Source: Adiantum capillus-veneris (lineage: Eukaryota; Streptophyta; Polypodiopsida; Polypodiales; Pteridaceae). From it: 64,000 bases of DNA. Positions within the stretch are counted from its first letter, which is position 1; each line of letters opens with the position of its first letter. The notes beneath the pieces were generated by a model. It saw nothing but the letters and a program-made list of their open reading frames with translations. It was not told the origin of the DNA and did no database searches. The stretch covers positions 71,132,412 through 71,196,411 of the forward strand of contig CM043963.1 in the NCBI GenBank assembly GCA_014529385.2. Direction: 5' to 3'. Shown here piece by piece: positions 30,991 to 44,067 of this stretch. The translations under genes were made by a program, and so were the position numbers.

Positions 30991-33540
30991 TGCAGGTCTG
31001 CAACAATGCATAGTAGAGAGAGAAAGAGCTATGGTGAAGTATTACAAGATAGAGAGAGAGGTTGGAGAGAGTGAGGGAGGTAGAGGAGCTTCAGATCTGC
31101 ACGCTATGGCTTCTAAAGAGGGAAAAAGAAGCCTAAACCCAAGCATAACCCTCCAAACTCATTTTAGAGAGAGGGTGTGGAGAGAGAAAGGTAATTGTAG
31201 CACCTCCAATAGGGGAGAGGAAAAAATGACAAAATTTTTCAAATTCAAAAGTGGGGGAGCGATATGTGGGGCTGCATTAACACCAAAAAAACTGAGAAGA
31301 TCTGGTGACTAGATATGATTGAAACCTATTTTCCTTTTAGAAGAAATGCAAATATGTATTTTCAAGCCTATGCAATTAGCTTAGTCAAACCCTCATTATA
31401 ATTTTAAGCACTTCACTAAGCGTCCAATTTAAAGGGCCCAAGAAGACCCCAAACAAGTCCTAATGGACATCATATAGTAAGCAAATATTCAGGTTCTCAT
31501 TCTGATAATTGAATATTGTTGGGATGAGGGGGCAAGTGGTAAGTGTTTTGTTAATGATAATAATCATTTTCCATTGTTGTATCATTTGTCTTGCTGCCAC
31601 ATACAACATCTAGAATTGCTCAATTTGAATAAGCATCATCATCATGCAAGTATACTTGTATATGCCTTGCCTTCTGCTTCCTTAAGTGCTTGTTCAGACT
31701 TAGACGTTCTATAGAGTAGTCCAAATAAGATTTTGAATCTAGATCATCTATGAGAATGCTCTTGGATTTGCTTATTCTTTGAGCATCATGAGCTCATTGT
31801 TGCCCCATGGACTCCTACTGAGTCTGCTAGTGATCTTGATCAGACTCGATCTGGATCCGTATGGTTTTGAGTCTGACCCGCAAATTGCCCACCTGTCCCC
31901 TTTTCTCCTTGTGTATTTTTGGTTTGCTAGAGGAGGAGGTCACCATCCTCCTCCTCATCATCATCCCTATGATTACTTGTGCCAGTTCCATCCTCATCTC
32001 ATTTGCCACCAAAAGCAAGATAATGATTGAATCATGATTTTAGTTTCACATAGCCCACCCTATGGGCACTGTTTACAAAGAGAGAGAGGTCCACAATGCT
32101 AGGCCACATTGTGACACTAGCTCACTCACCACTTTCAAGGTGTGTAAGCACATTGCTCAAAAATTCCCTCTTGTTTTGCTCATGGGACACTAGCAAGCAC
32201 TTCAAGAGCTGTTTACAAGTATGGCACATGGAGAAAACATACATGACTTTAGTCCAAGGGGTTAGTAGATATACACTCGGGGGTGGCCCATGGGAAATCA
32301 TTCTTGCACTGTTTTTTGGTTTCTATCTACAAATCGCGAAGAGGATGGAGCTAGGATGTACCTTTTGTCTTTGTGCATGACTCCAATCCATAATGCCTAT
32401 GTAGACACCCTTCAGGCCAAAATGGAGCATAATCCTGTGAAAGTGGAGATCATTGTGGAGGTAGTCATGTGCATGCACATACATTAGGGTTGCAAGCAAA
32501 GGGATAATGCCTAAGTCTCATGTGTAGTCTATCTATCACTCAAATGGTCGTTACGGTGTCAAATGAACTCCAAATAATATGGGCAATATAGTCCTAGCAA
32601 CAAAATTTGTAAAAGTCATTGTCGGGTAGGTGAGCAACTGTGATCGTTGCCATCTGTTACCTTCACCAAAAATGACAAATGAGGGGTCATTTGTCTTATC
32701 CTAGGGTCACCTTCTTACCTCTATTCATTCTTAGTTTTACTTAAAACACCATAAACAACTCATAATGAGCAAATAAACACATGAGGTGACCTGGAGCTAA
32801 AACTGCTCATTGTGTCACACACAGACACTCAAACACAGCACACAAGACATGTATATGATGCTAAGAATGAGAGGAATCAACACAAGAAGTTTCATTAACA
32901 ATGCGCACTCATATAATGAGTAGTATACGTGCAAGTGTAGGCATATTCTTCACCACATAAGATCAATAGTTATCCGATCCTCAATAATTACAAGCTTTTG
33001 TCTTATTTACCTAGGGTTTTATAATTGGTTATTGTCTTGAAAGAGATAATTTTACAAAAAATGTGGTGGACTAGGCTATCTAGCCTCTCATTAAGTACAA
33101 AGCTTTTTTATAAGATCAAATTTTGTTTGACTTTATGAATTAGAATGCTGGCTTTATGCAAAAATGAATAAATAAGTAAATGGCTTTTGTTGACCAATCA
33201 GATTTGGTGTGAGCTAGTCCTCTACTTCAGCAGTGGCATACCTCATCACTCCTAGTGCCCCCAGGAAAGTCTCGTCATATGTTGGGGGTACTGATGGTCT
33301 AGGTATAGCTCTTGGTATTTCTCTTGTAGTCACATCTGGTACTCCTCACTCGGTGTGGTGTGGCATGGATGACCCTGTAATGGTCATATAGCCACCTCTC
33401 ATCTTCTCTAGTCCTAACAAGTGACTCCCTCTCATCACTGGATCTAGAATTCTTAGTACTCCTGACGCGCTGTCATGTGTGTATTTTCTACATGTGGTGG
33501 GGTCTTGGTGACTTGATCCATAAAGCTCACCTCTCTCTCC
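30991..33540. other. intergenic, nothing recognised
   Basis: Several short frames (for example 30980-31312 and 31779-32030) with no motif. The first 300 bp are GA-rich and may be the leader of the minus-strand Y fragment, mirroring the CT-rich leader of Y+. No retrotransposon domain was found up to the Copia-1 LTR. Confidence 0.35.
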
Positions 33541-33930
33541 ATTGGCTTTTTACGGCAACTTGATTGAAGTAAATGACAGAAAAAGGTTCCTCCAATAGGA
33601 AATCTTTTCCATGTCTATCACGCATACACGTATTTGTACTCATTTCCATTGTTGTCCACAAAAATAATTCATTTTCTTGTTTCAAACTGGTAGACATACA
33701 TTGTTACCATAGACATGTGGTAGTGGTGTGTGTAAACACACTTAGGACTATCCGGGCATTTTTCTCCTCACTAGGAGGTTTTTTCCCCCGTGCATTATAT
33801 ATACGCCCATTACTCTACGGCTAACTTATCTTTCCATTGCACACTAAGTAATACACTCTCTATTTAGTGCCTTGAGCTTCCTTCATCTTCTCCAAGCTGT
33901 GTGTGTTTTCCTGCAACCCTAGTTCCAACA
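33541..33930 (+). mobile_element. Copia-1 5' LTR (3' part)
   Basis: The LTR end is fixed by ...GTTCCAACA at 33930 followed by AT and the primer site. A TATA-like ATTATATATACG lies near 33796. The LTR start was not located because the 3' LTR has been lost; the left border given is arbitrary. Confidence 0.5.
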
Positions 33931-33932
33931 AT

Positions 33933-33943
33933 TGGTATCAGAG
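33933..33943 (+). other. Copia-1 primer-binding site
   Basis: TGGTATCAGAG, complementary to the 3' end of initiator tRNA-Met, 2 nt after the LTR end. Confidence 0.85.
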
Positions 33944-34109
33944 TAGGTTGCTTTCTTCCGGGCTTAGTTGCCAACAGCTCCAGCACATGCCTGTTCACTT
34001 TCTCCAATTTTTGTGAGCTCATTTTGGCCGCTGTTTCCACTATATTGTCTGCCTTGATCTTTTCTTCTCCTCTTTTCAAGATTTTTTCACATCAAGTACA
34101 GGCATTCTC

Positions 34110-37100
34110 CATGGACGACAACAACACAGATGTGTTCAAGATGTTTGTTGATGAGGACAGATTGGATGGGGACAATTGCCCTATGTGGTCTTACATGATG
34201 CAACATGTTCTTGTGTCAAAGAGAGTCTAGAATATTGTGTAGGGCATTGATGTATGTTCTGGTTTTGAGGATGTAGGCGATGTTGAGGATGTTGTAGGTC
34301 TTGCTGCAAGGATTGCTACTATTACAATGTTTTGCCTACGATAGAACAAGCTCGTTGGGATGTAAAAGATACGCAAGCTCATGCATTGTGTTATCTATAT
34401 AGCGCACTATTAATCCTCACATTCATTCAACAAAATTTGCAAAACATGCTTGGGATATTCTAGTTGGCCTTTATGCAAGTCGCAATGAGGAAAAAATAGC
34501 ATTGTTGCGTAAAGAGTTGGAGTCAAAGATCATGCATGAGGAAGATGATATGGACACTTCCTTTCTGGTGTCAAGGATATCAATGAGAAACTTATTTCTA
34601 TAGGTGAAGTCATTTCAGACATTTCCCTTGTGCGGACTGTTCTTGATTCCATGCCAGATTCTTATCACACTTTTGCTAGTACTTGGAGACTTATGACCCA
34701 AGGGGAATCCTGAAGTTTTCAAGTTAGATGCATTATGCACATTGTTGTTGCGAGAGTCACTTTCCAAAAAAAACAGGACTAGGCAGCATGCACTTGAGCA
34801 GGCCTTTATTGTTGCTCAAAGAAAAGGTGGTAACCGTAATGCAGCCACTTCTCATGGTTCTTCTGCGAGTTGAAAATCACTTGTTCCTAATGCTTCTATT
34901 CGCATCAATTCATCTAGAAATTCTGGTGATAAGGGAAAAAAGAATATGTGTTGCCATTATTGTAAAGCTAATGATCACTTGATCAAGCAGTGTCCTAAGT
35001 TGAAGGCCAAAGAGGCTAAGAAGAAAGAGTGTGGGTCCACTACAAATGCTGGCTCCACTATAAATGCAGCTATTGTTGAGACTTCTTTGAAAGGAGACTA
35101 TGATGTTGATGTTGATGTAGAATGGGCTTTTAGTGCAGAGTGTACCTATAATCCTGTTGTCCATGATGCATGCATGTCAATTGCTGCAGATTCACATGTG
35201 TGGTATTTTGACAGTGATACAAAGCACATTACCTCACATCGTGATTTGTTCACCTTTCTTGAGTTTAAACCTCATGGGAATTTAGTTACTTGTGCCAACA
35301 ATGCCTCTTATCTGGTTTAGGGAGTTGAAATGATTGTGCTTAATGCTGCAAATGGGAGTTCTTTCACACTTGTTGATGCACTTCATGTACCTGGGATCAA
35401 GAAGAATCTTTTGTCTGTATCCTCACTTGCTAGACTTGGTCTTGTAGTCAAATTTGTGGATAACAGATGTACAATACATGATCTCAATTTTGGTGATTAA
35501 ACTATTGCATCTGGCATTTTATGTCATGGGCTGTATAAGCTCACTTTGTGTGACAACTGTGGGCAAAATTTTTGCAGATCCAGTTGTGGATTCAAAGACT
35601 ATTTCAGATACAAAACTTTGGCATGCATGTTTTGATCATCTAAATTTTTCCAACTTGTTGCGTTTGCAAATATCTTATATGTTTGCTTCTTTGCCGCCTC
35701 TTGAAGCACCTATAAAACATGTCTGTGAAGGTTGTATTTTGGCTAAGATGCAACATTCTAAGTTTCCAAAGCATGGTTCAGTTAGGGCCACATGTAGGTT
35801 GCAGGTTGTGCAGAGTGATGTTTGTGGGCCCATGCAAACTCCATCCTTGGGCAATTACCTTTACTTCATGACTTTTATTGATGATTACTCTAGGCACGCA
35901 TGGGTATATCTGCTTAAAGCAAAGTCCGAAGTATTTATGTGCTTCAAACAATTTTTGGCTGTGGCTCAAAATGTCTCAAAGTGTACTATGGGAACCCTCC
36001 ATTCCGATCGAGGGGGGAGTATATGTCTCATGAATTCAATGCATTTTTGGCTAGTCATAGGATAAAACACCAATGTGCAGTGCCTTATACACCTCAACAA
36101 AATGGTGTTACTGAGAGGGAAAATAGGTCACTTACAAAAATGTCATGATGTATGGTCAAAAGTCAAGCTTTACCGCATTCGTTTTGGCTCGAGGCCATCA
36201 TGTGTGTCACTTATGTACTTAACAAGTGTCCTACGAAAGCTTTGCAGTCTATGACTACATATGAAGCATGGCATGATAGAGAGCCTTCTATTGAGCACAC
36301 GCGTGTTTTTGGCTGTTTGGCATATGCTTTGTGCCACAAACAAAGCGCAAAAAATTGGATGATAAGACTGTCAAATGTATTTTTGTTGATTATAGTGCTG
36401 AAAGAAAAGGTTACAGATGTATCATCCACAAACAAAGCATGTTCTGGTTTCATGAGATGTTGTGTTTGTGGAAGATTATGTTCAGCCTTTGCTGTCATGT
36501 ACTAGAGACAATAATGTAAGCTGACAAGACATTTATGACACTTTGTTGCCTCTTGTCAATGGTGGAAGATCAAATGTAAATTCCATTGAGGCAAATGTAC
36601 AGCCTATGGGGGTTTCTAAAAATGTTACAGATTAGCCTATTACTAATGCAGATGTACATGATGTACTTGACGAGGAAAGGCCTGAAAATGCGCAGGAGAG
36701 GGGTATGCCAAGATGGCTAGTGCATACATTGCATGATAGTAGATTGGATGCACCTTTGTCTAGTCACACTTGTTCAGGCTCTCATCATGCTTCTTATGCA
36801 TCAGATTGTTATGCTTTGGCTCTGTCTAGCTTACATGATGTTGAGGAACCGCTACCTTTTGATAAAGCACAGAATTCAAAAAATTGGATGGCTACCATGC
36901 AATTAGAATATGATGCACTTATAGAAAATGACACATGGACTTTATGTGATTTGCCTCCTGGAAAAAAGGCCATTGGTATGAAGTGGGTTTACAAGTTGAA
37001 ATGCAAGCCGGATGGTGAGATTGATCGTTATAAGTCTCAAGTTGTTGCAAAAGGTTATGCACAGCAAAAAGGCAAAGATTATGATGATATTTTTTCTCCC

Positions 37101-38120
37101 ACTTGTCGTATGACTACTATGCATTTTCTGTGTGCATTGGCAGTTCATTTTGGTTGGATGTACATCAGTCAGACATTGTTACAGCTTTCTTGAATGGTGA
37201 CATATTTGAGGAAGTTTATGTAATGCAGCCTCGCGGTTTTGTCAAGAAAGGATAAGAGGATAAAGTGTGCAGATGTAAGAAAGCTTTGTATGGGTTGAAG
37301 CAATCTCCTCGTGCTTGGTATGAGAATTCTAACGCTCATTTGGTCAAACGAGTCTTTTAAAATAGTCCAATAGAAAGCACATTGTATGTAAAGTGTACAG
37401 GTGATGTACTTCTTATTGTGGTTTGATATAGAGATGATTTGCTAATCACTAAACCAAATGAGAGACATATTGCTGAATTTAAGGCTTATTTGAATGCTAC
37501 TTGCAAGATGAAAGATTTGGGGATGTTGCATCATTACTTGGGTATATAGTTTAAGCAGTGTGATGGGGGTATTGCCTTGTGTCAGAAAGGTTACATAGAG
37601 ACATTCCTATGTAATTTTGGACTTGAGGATTGCAAAACTATTGCCACTCCCATGGAAATAGGTATGAAATTAAGTCTTCATGATGTTCGTGATCTTGCCA
37701 ATCTCACTCTTTACCTAGCTATTGTTGGCTGCCTCATTTATGTATGCAGCACAAGGCCAGATATTCAATTTGTAGTCTCACAAGTTAACAGATTTATGCA
37801 TAGCCCATAGTATAAGCATTAGTAGTCTGTCAAGAGGATTTTTTGCTACTTGAGTGGCACTTTACATCTTGGCTTGTTTTATCCCAAGGGGGGATCATTG
37901 CCGTCAGACTAACATGCTTTTTTGGACTCAGATTGGGCTCGTTGTTTTGATTCATGAGTGTCCACAAGTGGTTTTTGCTTCATGCTTGGCAGTTCGTGTA
38001 TATCATGGTTGAGCAAGAAGCAACCTATTATGGCCACTTCTAGTTGTGAGTCTGAGTACAAGGCAGTCTTCACAGCTTCGGTCATTAGGAAAAATTTGGA
38101 CTCACAAAGGGGCCCTTTAA
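34110..38120 (+). pseudogene. Copia-1 gag-pol (Ty1/copia)
   Basis: Gag starts at ATG 34110 (MDDNNTDVFKMF). Domains in order: gag with a CCHC knuckle CHYCKANDHLIKQC at about 34950; protease (35.2 kb), whose active-site motif reads D-S-D-T instead of the usual D-S/T-G-A; pre-integrase region (about 35.62-35.77 kb); integrase core (DVCGPM, FIDDYSRHAWVYLL, then PYTPQQNGVTE at about 36.1 kb); RT (about 36.85-37.6 kb; WVYKLKCKPDG, VAKGYAQQKG, ALYGLKQSPRAWYE, Y-R-D-D in place of Y-V-D-D); RNase H to about 38.1 kb (SKKQPIMATSSCESEY). Many stops and frameshifts. The end of RNase H and the 3' LTR are missing because the TIR element at 38121 begins there. Confidence 0.85.
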
Positions 38121-39200
38121 CACTAGGTTGGTAATGGGACACTTTTATGTCCTGGGACACTTTTATGTCCTGTTAAGTGACCATTTTCCTTGAATTATGT
38201 CAAGAGTTTCAAAATGGATTTTCAGGTGCTATCTATCTAGAAAGTTGTCTCATGAGCTGAAAAAAACTCGACATTTTTTTGGAATATCAATTCCATCTTT
38301 AACATTGTCCTTGCACAACATTTCACAACCTAAACTGTGTGAAAAAATGGGTCCTGTTTTTGGCTTTTTTCAATTTTTTGCAAGTATACCACTCTAGAAT
38401 TCATGTTTGTGAGGTCTATAATGCTAGAGAACTATATTTAGTAGTCCTCAACATGTCTTGATGCTTCTAGGGAGAAAGAAATACTAAAGTTGTAAGCTAT
38501 GACCAAATTACAAAAATTGTCAAATCTTGTTTTTTAGCCAATTTTAGCTCTTCTATGATTTTTTTGGTGGATTTCATGATATCCAAATGCATTTTTGATT
38601 TTCTATGTCTCATACTGTAACATAAAGCTAATATTCCTTGAGTTTTGGGGCACCTAATACACTATTTTGCATAGTACACAACGATGGTTGATTTTTTCAA
38701 TTAGAGAAGAAAACGAAACATTCTAGTATATCAAGTATAGCTTTTTCAATATTGTTAGTTTCTTGTGACAACTACATGCATTTTGTAGGTAGTAACCATA
38801 TCTAGTCATAAGGATCAAATTTGGCTAGATATTGAATAGTTTCTATGGGATTCTACAACTCATAATGTTGAACCCAGTTTTTTCATGTTTGCTGTATTTA
38901 ACACTTCATCTTTGTCCCCAAGATTCCCCTTGGTAAGAAATGTATTATTCTTTTGACATGCTCCATGGCTCCTTATGAACATAAAGAACAATATGGAACT
39001 AAAAAAACATGCATATATTATTTGTATTGAGCGTGGCTATAGAAACTTTGATGATAGGTTTGCAGAATGGTAAAAATTCAACTTTTTTGTACCTATTTAT
39101 TTTGGCAAAACAAAAAATAGTGAGTGAGAAGCAATTATATGTTCTAATCACCAACCCATTGAAGTTAACTAGGGAATTTATCTCAAGTCCTACAAAAATC
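38121..39200 (-). mobile_element. TTAA-flanked TIR element, truncated copy 1
   Basis: It begins at 38121 with CACTAGGTTGGTAA directly after TTAA (38117-38120), inside the Copia-1 RNase H. It aligns over its whole length with the reverse complement of the complete copy at 49268-50590, then stops at 39200, about 240 bp short of the other end. There is no TTAA or terminal repeat at the right edge, where a different Copia fragment begins. A subterminal motif (GGGACACTTTTATGTCCT) is duplicated in tandem at 38136-38170. There is no coding capacity. Confidence 0.8.
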
Positions 39201-40001
39201 ATTGAAGGAATTCTCAAAGCAAATCTAGAGGTTCTTTGCGCAATGTCGAGTACTACCATTGTCATAAGAAAGGACATTAAAGAAAGATAGTCATACATGG
39301 CAAAGAGAAAAGAAAAGGTCTCAAGACAACAAGAAGTCTAACAATGACAGCAAGGGCAAAGCCAATATTGATGAGCTCAATGTGCTAGAGTCTCCCAAGA
39401 TTACAGATGTGCCTGAGGTCCATAATTCCTTAGATTTTCTAGTCTTTACAATAGATCTTAGTCCCGATGCTCTTATTGCACAAGACACTAGCTTTGATCG
39501 AAATTGGGTCATAGATTCTGGAGCCAATTTCCTTGTGACACCTCATAGAGAATGGTTCTCTACGTATGCACATACTATTGGCAAAGTGAAGCTTGATGAT
39601 GTCTATGAGCTTGAGATACATGGTGCTAGAGACATCAAACTATTCATGCGTAATGGCACAGAATTCATAGTCAAGAATGTCAGACATGCTCCCTCTTTAG
39701 CGAAGAGTTTGATATGTACTGGTCAACTTGATGACTTGGGTTACATGACCACCTCGGTCAATCAAGAAGGGAAATCTTGTGATTCTCAGAGGTTAGAAGC
39801 ATGGAATGATTTACTCTATGTTTGTTTTGTGTTGAAAAGAGGATTGTATATACATAGCCAAGCTTCCATCTACTAAGTTGTGGCATAGCGGGCTAGTCCA
39901 TATGAGCCAAAAGGAAATGAAAAAACTAGCTCATTTTGGTTACCTACCTTTGTTAAATTATTCCAATTTGTCTATGTTTGAGCATTGCATCTACGATGAG
40001 C
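39201..40001 (+). pseudogene. Copia fragment: gag C-terminus, protease, pre-integrase
   Basis: Same family as Copia-3 (54886-61800). A degenerate zinc-knuckle remnant (39.23-39.29 kb) is followed by IDELNVLESP, DLSPDALIAQD and the protease motif WVIDSGA (39505-39525) in a 164-codon open frame. The pre-integrase sequence LWHSGLVHMSQKEMKKLAHF comes at about 39.88 kb and FEHCIY at about 39.98 kb. It is cut on the left by the TIR element and on the right by the Gypsy-2 LTR at 40002. The protease active-site Asp-Ser-Gly-Ala is intact here. Confidence 0.8.
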
Positions 40002-40879
40002 TGTCAGGCCACGGGCCAGTCTGAACGTAGCTTGGGGTGCCTATAAAGGATAGAGGTTGGGTGGAGAGTAGGAATTCAGACATCAAGCAAGGCATGGAGC
40101 TAAAATTAGAGGAGGAATGGTGGCCATCTATTTTTTGCTTCCGATGAAGAAGATGATTGTGTGAATAGTCGCTTAGGCAAGGGGAGAAGACGAGTTGACT
40201 TTCGTGGAGTTGGTTGCAATTGGGTATGTCGGGATCACACAGACAAGTTACAGAAGTTTTGCTTCTTCCTTGATCCCTCTCGTGGCCTGTAGCGAGCACT
40301 TATGGGCTAATCTTTCTTCCCCCACGCTATCGCCATCACTCAAGAGCTGTAGAACGTGAGGTTTTCTCACTAGGGCTACCCAGAAGCAACCCTAGCGTAA
40401 AATTTCACCAAAAGATAATAATTAGGGAGGGTGCCTATGGCTAGCATCCCCTCCCCACTTTCTCTCTTCAGCTACAAACTCAGCAAACCTCCAAGTGAAG
40501 GTAGCTGAGGCACACTACAATGGCAAAAGGGAAGATCTTAGATTGTTGCAAATCTGGCAAAAGTTCCAAGAATTCACATAATTTTAGCAACTTACAGAAT
40601 TTTTATGAGCATCATCCAAGTAAGCTTTGGACTCAAAAGCAATATCAACCACAGGTTGAGTCATAACAAGGCGGTAATTGCAAAACCCTTTTTGTGATTT
40701 TCAAGTTGATAGTTTTAAGCAGTCGAGATTGGACATGGTCTTTTTCCATGGGCTTTTGAAAATTGGCAAAGCTCACACTTGGATGATGCTTTCTAAAGTT
40801 CAACGTCGACGTTGACAATTCTCTTCCAACTATGGCTACTTCTCTCTTTCCCAAACAAGCAAATGTTGCTAAATAAGTT

Positions 40880-41420
40880 AAAAGATTTATTAATGGAATA
40901 CAAAGTTGTATTCCTAGATGATTTGTCCCCAGGGCTACCATCCACTGACATGGGTAGTGCAACATGGCATAGACATGGTTGTAGGCAATAAGCCTGTAAG
41001 TAAACCACCCTACAAAATGAGTGATTCTAAGGTTGTTGAGGTGGAACGTCAGGTTTCTGCCTATCTCAGTAGAGGGTTTAGACAACCCAATTCTTCACCA
41101 TGGGCCTCTCCCATATTGTTGGGTGAAGGAAAAAGATGGTAGTATGCACATGTGCATCGATTGTCATGAAATGATTGTTGCAATTACTGTTAAGAAAAAG
41201 TATCGGTTGTCAAGAGTGAATGAGTTATTTGATAAGCTCACCCACGCTCTTATCTTTACAAAGATAGACTAGCCGTCAGGGTTTCATCAAGTATGCATTA
41301 GGCTTGCTGATATAACCAAAACTACATTCCAAACAAAGTTTGGACATTATGAGTTTTTGGTTATGCCCTTTTTTCTCGATGACATTCTCATGTTTAGTGT
41401 CCCTGAGGAAGAGCACTTAA
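40880..41420 (+). pseudogene. Gypsy-2 reverse transcriptase remnant
   Basis: Visible motifs in order: DDLSPGLPS-like start, KPPYKMS, VERQVSAYLSRGFRQPNSSP, a frame change near 41130, DGSMHMCIDCHE, KYRLSRVNELFDKL, FTKID, GFHQVCI and [11 protein letters not shown]. Then FLDDILMFS follows directly. The segment that should lie between the last two (about 30-40 residues including the N-A-P-x-T-F-Q part) is missing, so the catalytic site carries an internal deletion. The catalytic Asp pair appears as L-D-D. Confidence 0.8.
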
Positions 41421-42329
41421 ACATCTGAAGTAGGTGTTTGAATTGTTATGGGAAAATAAATTATATGCCAAGGAATCAAAGTGTGATTCTCTCATGGAGG
41501 AAATTCACTATTTAGGATATGTGATTTCAATTGATGGGCTACATATGGATAAGTGCAAGGTGGATGTTATTAGCAGGTGGACTTCTCCTAGAAATCTAGA
41601 AGAGTTATAGATTTTCTTGGGATTTGTAGGATTTTATGGGAAAAACTATGAACATATTGTCGTTCCAATGACATACCAACTAAAAGTCTAAGGGAAAACC
41701 TTTTGGTGTGGAGAAGAGTCAACAACAAATTCTCAATGCTCTCAAGGACTTAATAGCTATAAATCGTATTTTGGCTATTGTGGATCCTTTGAAACCACGG
41801 ATGCTATTGGAGCAATCCTTCTGCAAGAGGGAAGGCCAATCACATTTGAAAGCAAGAATCTTGAATATGCACAATAGAATTTTATGCTTATGAAAGAGAA
41901 CTCTATGCAATAGTGTTTGCTTTGAAAACATGGTGACATTATTTGTATGGAACTCAGTTTGAGACCGTGTTTAACCATGAAATTATAAAAATGGTTTACA
42001 CAACAAACAAATTTGAAGGGTCAAAAGGCCAAATGGTTGAGATTCTTCAAGATTATGATGCAAAGCTCTAGTACATAAAGGACGATACAATGTGGTAGAT
42101 GATGCTCTTATTCATATGTGTGAGATCGACTCTCTTCTTTTCAATGAACGTCGAAGTGAGTTTGGAATCTCTCAAAGGCAAATATGAGCATGCTGATGCA
42201 TACTCCAAAGTGTGGAGCCATGTGAAAATGAGGGATCGTTCTCACTCCAATGTTGGTAATGTGTCTTTAAACTCCACACCAAGTTCTCCTTTTTCGAGTG
42301 ATGAGTTGTAAAGATGGAAGAACTTTTCC

Positions 42330-42637
42330 ATAAATGACGGGTACCTACTCCACAAGGAGAGTTTGTGTACTAATAGACGTGGACATTTAGCAACAAATTC
42401 TTTATGAATGCCACGATAGTCTAAGTGCAGGACACCCAAAAATAAAGAAAACTTATACACTCATACAACGATAGTTTTACATAGATGATGTGTACCTATT
42501 CCATAAGGGGAGTTTGTGTACTGAGACAGACATGGACATTCAACACCAAATTCATTATGAATGTCTCGACACTCTAAGTGCAAGGAACCCATGAATAAAG
42601 AAACCTTATACACTCATACAACGAAAATTTTACTGGC
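42330..42637 (+). repeat. 151-bp tandem duplication in Gypsy-2
   Basis: A unit containing GTACCTACTCCACAAGG...CACTCATACAACGA at 42336 recurs at about 42487 with moderate divergence. It lies between RNase H and integrase (the H2C2/tether region). Confidence 0.8.
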
Positions 42638-42719
42638 TAGATTCACATGGCTATGTTCAAGACTATGTCTTGCATTGCTAAAAATGTCAAGTAAATAAAG
42701 CAGAGTGCTTGAAAGCAGG

Positions 42720-43750
42720 AGGTATCTTGCATCCATTGGAAAATTATCTCTATTGATTTCATTGTGGGTTTACCAACCACTGTACAAGGTCATGACTCAG
42801 TATGGGTGGTCGTAGATCGATTGACCAAACTTTGCAATTTTATTCCAACCAAATCCATAGTTAAGACTCCAAAATTAACTAGGTTATTTGTTGACAATTT
42901 TCATAGGCTGCATGGGTTGCCAAGTAATATTGATCGTGATCCCAAGTTTAACAGTCGTTTTTTAGGGCTGTGTTTAAAAATGATTGGATACATAACTCAA
43001 CATCAATATTGTAGATCATCCTAAAACGGATGGTTAGAATGTACATGTCAACTAAGTGCTAGAGGATATGCTATGAGCATACGTTAGCAAGAAGCAATTG
43101 GATTGGGAAGATTATCTTCCTATTCTCAAGTTTGCTTACGATAGTGCTAAGCATGTGATGATTGGTTTTAGTCCCTTCATGCTTATGTATGTTTTTCAGT
43201 ATAGGTCACTAGTTACAATGGGGTTGGTACTTGAAAAGCTTTAGCAGATTAAGGATTTCCTCCAAGACCACATGGAAATTATAAGATTGGCTCGTCAAAA
43301 TGTTTGACAAGCACATGATCGGTATAAAATGAATACTAATGAGAAAGGTTGGCAATCTACCTTCACAAAAGGGAAAGAGATATTTTTGTGTATTCCAGAG
43401 CCTTCAGAAAGTTTGAAGACTGGGCCAACACCTAAATTATCTTTGAGGTATGCCTTTTAAGATACTCAAGTGAGTTGGTGATATGGTCTACAAACTCTCA
43501 TTACTTGCACACTCTTGCATTCATTTGGTATTCCATGTAAGTCGTTTATGTAAACGCTTACATAAGGATGACAATGTTGTTGACCAATAGATTTTGGTTA
43601 ATTTCATTGAACTTCCAACTCAACCGCATGAGCTTGAGTGTATTCTTGATTATCATACTCTACGCTTGCGTCATCATGTATGTCGGCAAGTATTAGTCAA
43701 GTGGAAAGACATGCCTGAGGAAGGTGGCACTTGGGAAATCATTAGTGACG
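42720..43750 (+). pseudogene. Gypsy-2 integrase and chromodomain remnant
   Basis: DSVWVVVDRLTKLCNFIPTK and PKLTRLFVDN (42790-42900) mark the integrase catalytic core. The D..KF.S.F stretch follows at 42930, and frames shift after 43000. The C-terminal region has VKWKDMPEE-like and TWEI.SD residues near 43700, where the chromodomain is interrupted by the insert at 43750. After the insert the text resumes as LKKKFPTFVFEDE-like sequence at 44068-44115. Confidence 0.7.
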
Positions 43751-44067
43751 GTAGTGCCATCTGAGCACACCCTGGACCGTGGTGAAAAAAGGCCTAGGAT
43801 GCCAGAGTCGAAGGAAAGCTTCTCTGCACTCCCACATGGGGTCGGAGCTACCTTGGAGTCTCTTGAACTGTCCTCTGAGAGTATGGATCAACTCTAGCCA
43901 AAGATCCTGAACAGTCTCTGCTGGTGGTACAGGGCGAGCCTTGAAGATGCAAAAGTAGCGGGCCCGCCAGATGAACCAGAGTGTCAGGCCGCTGATGAGC
44001 TCTCAACACTCCTCTCTCTCTCTCTGCACCACTCCTGTGGAGTAAGGTTTGTTAGCAAGCTAGAGTC
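43750..44067 (-). mobile_element. antisense LINE-like fragment inserted in Gypsy-2
   Basis: Comparison with Gypsy-1, where ATTAGCGAT is followed directly by CTTAAGAAGAAA, shows that Gypsy-2 has 318 extra bp between these words. Read on the minus strand the insert encodes LWFIWRARYFCIF and then LIHTLRGQFKRL-like sequence, the W..W..R pattern found in the C-terminal part of plant LINE proteins. It does not match the LINE family at 3-7 kb closely. No A-tail or target duplication is clear. Confidence 0.5.
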
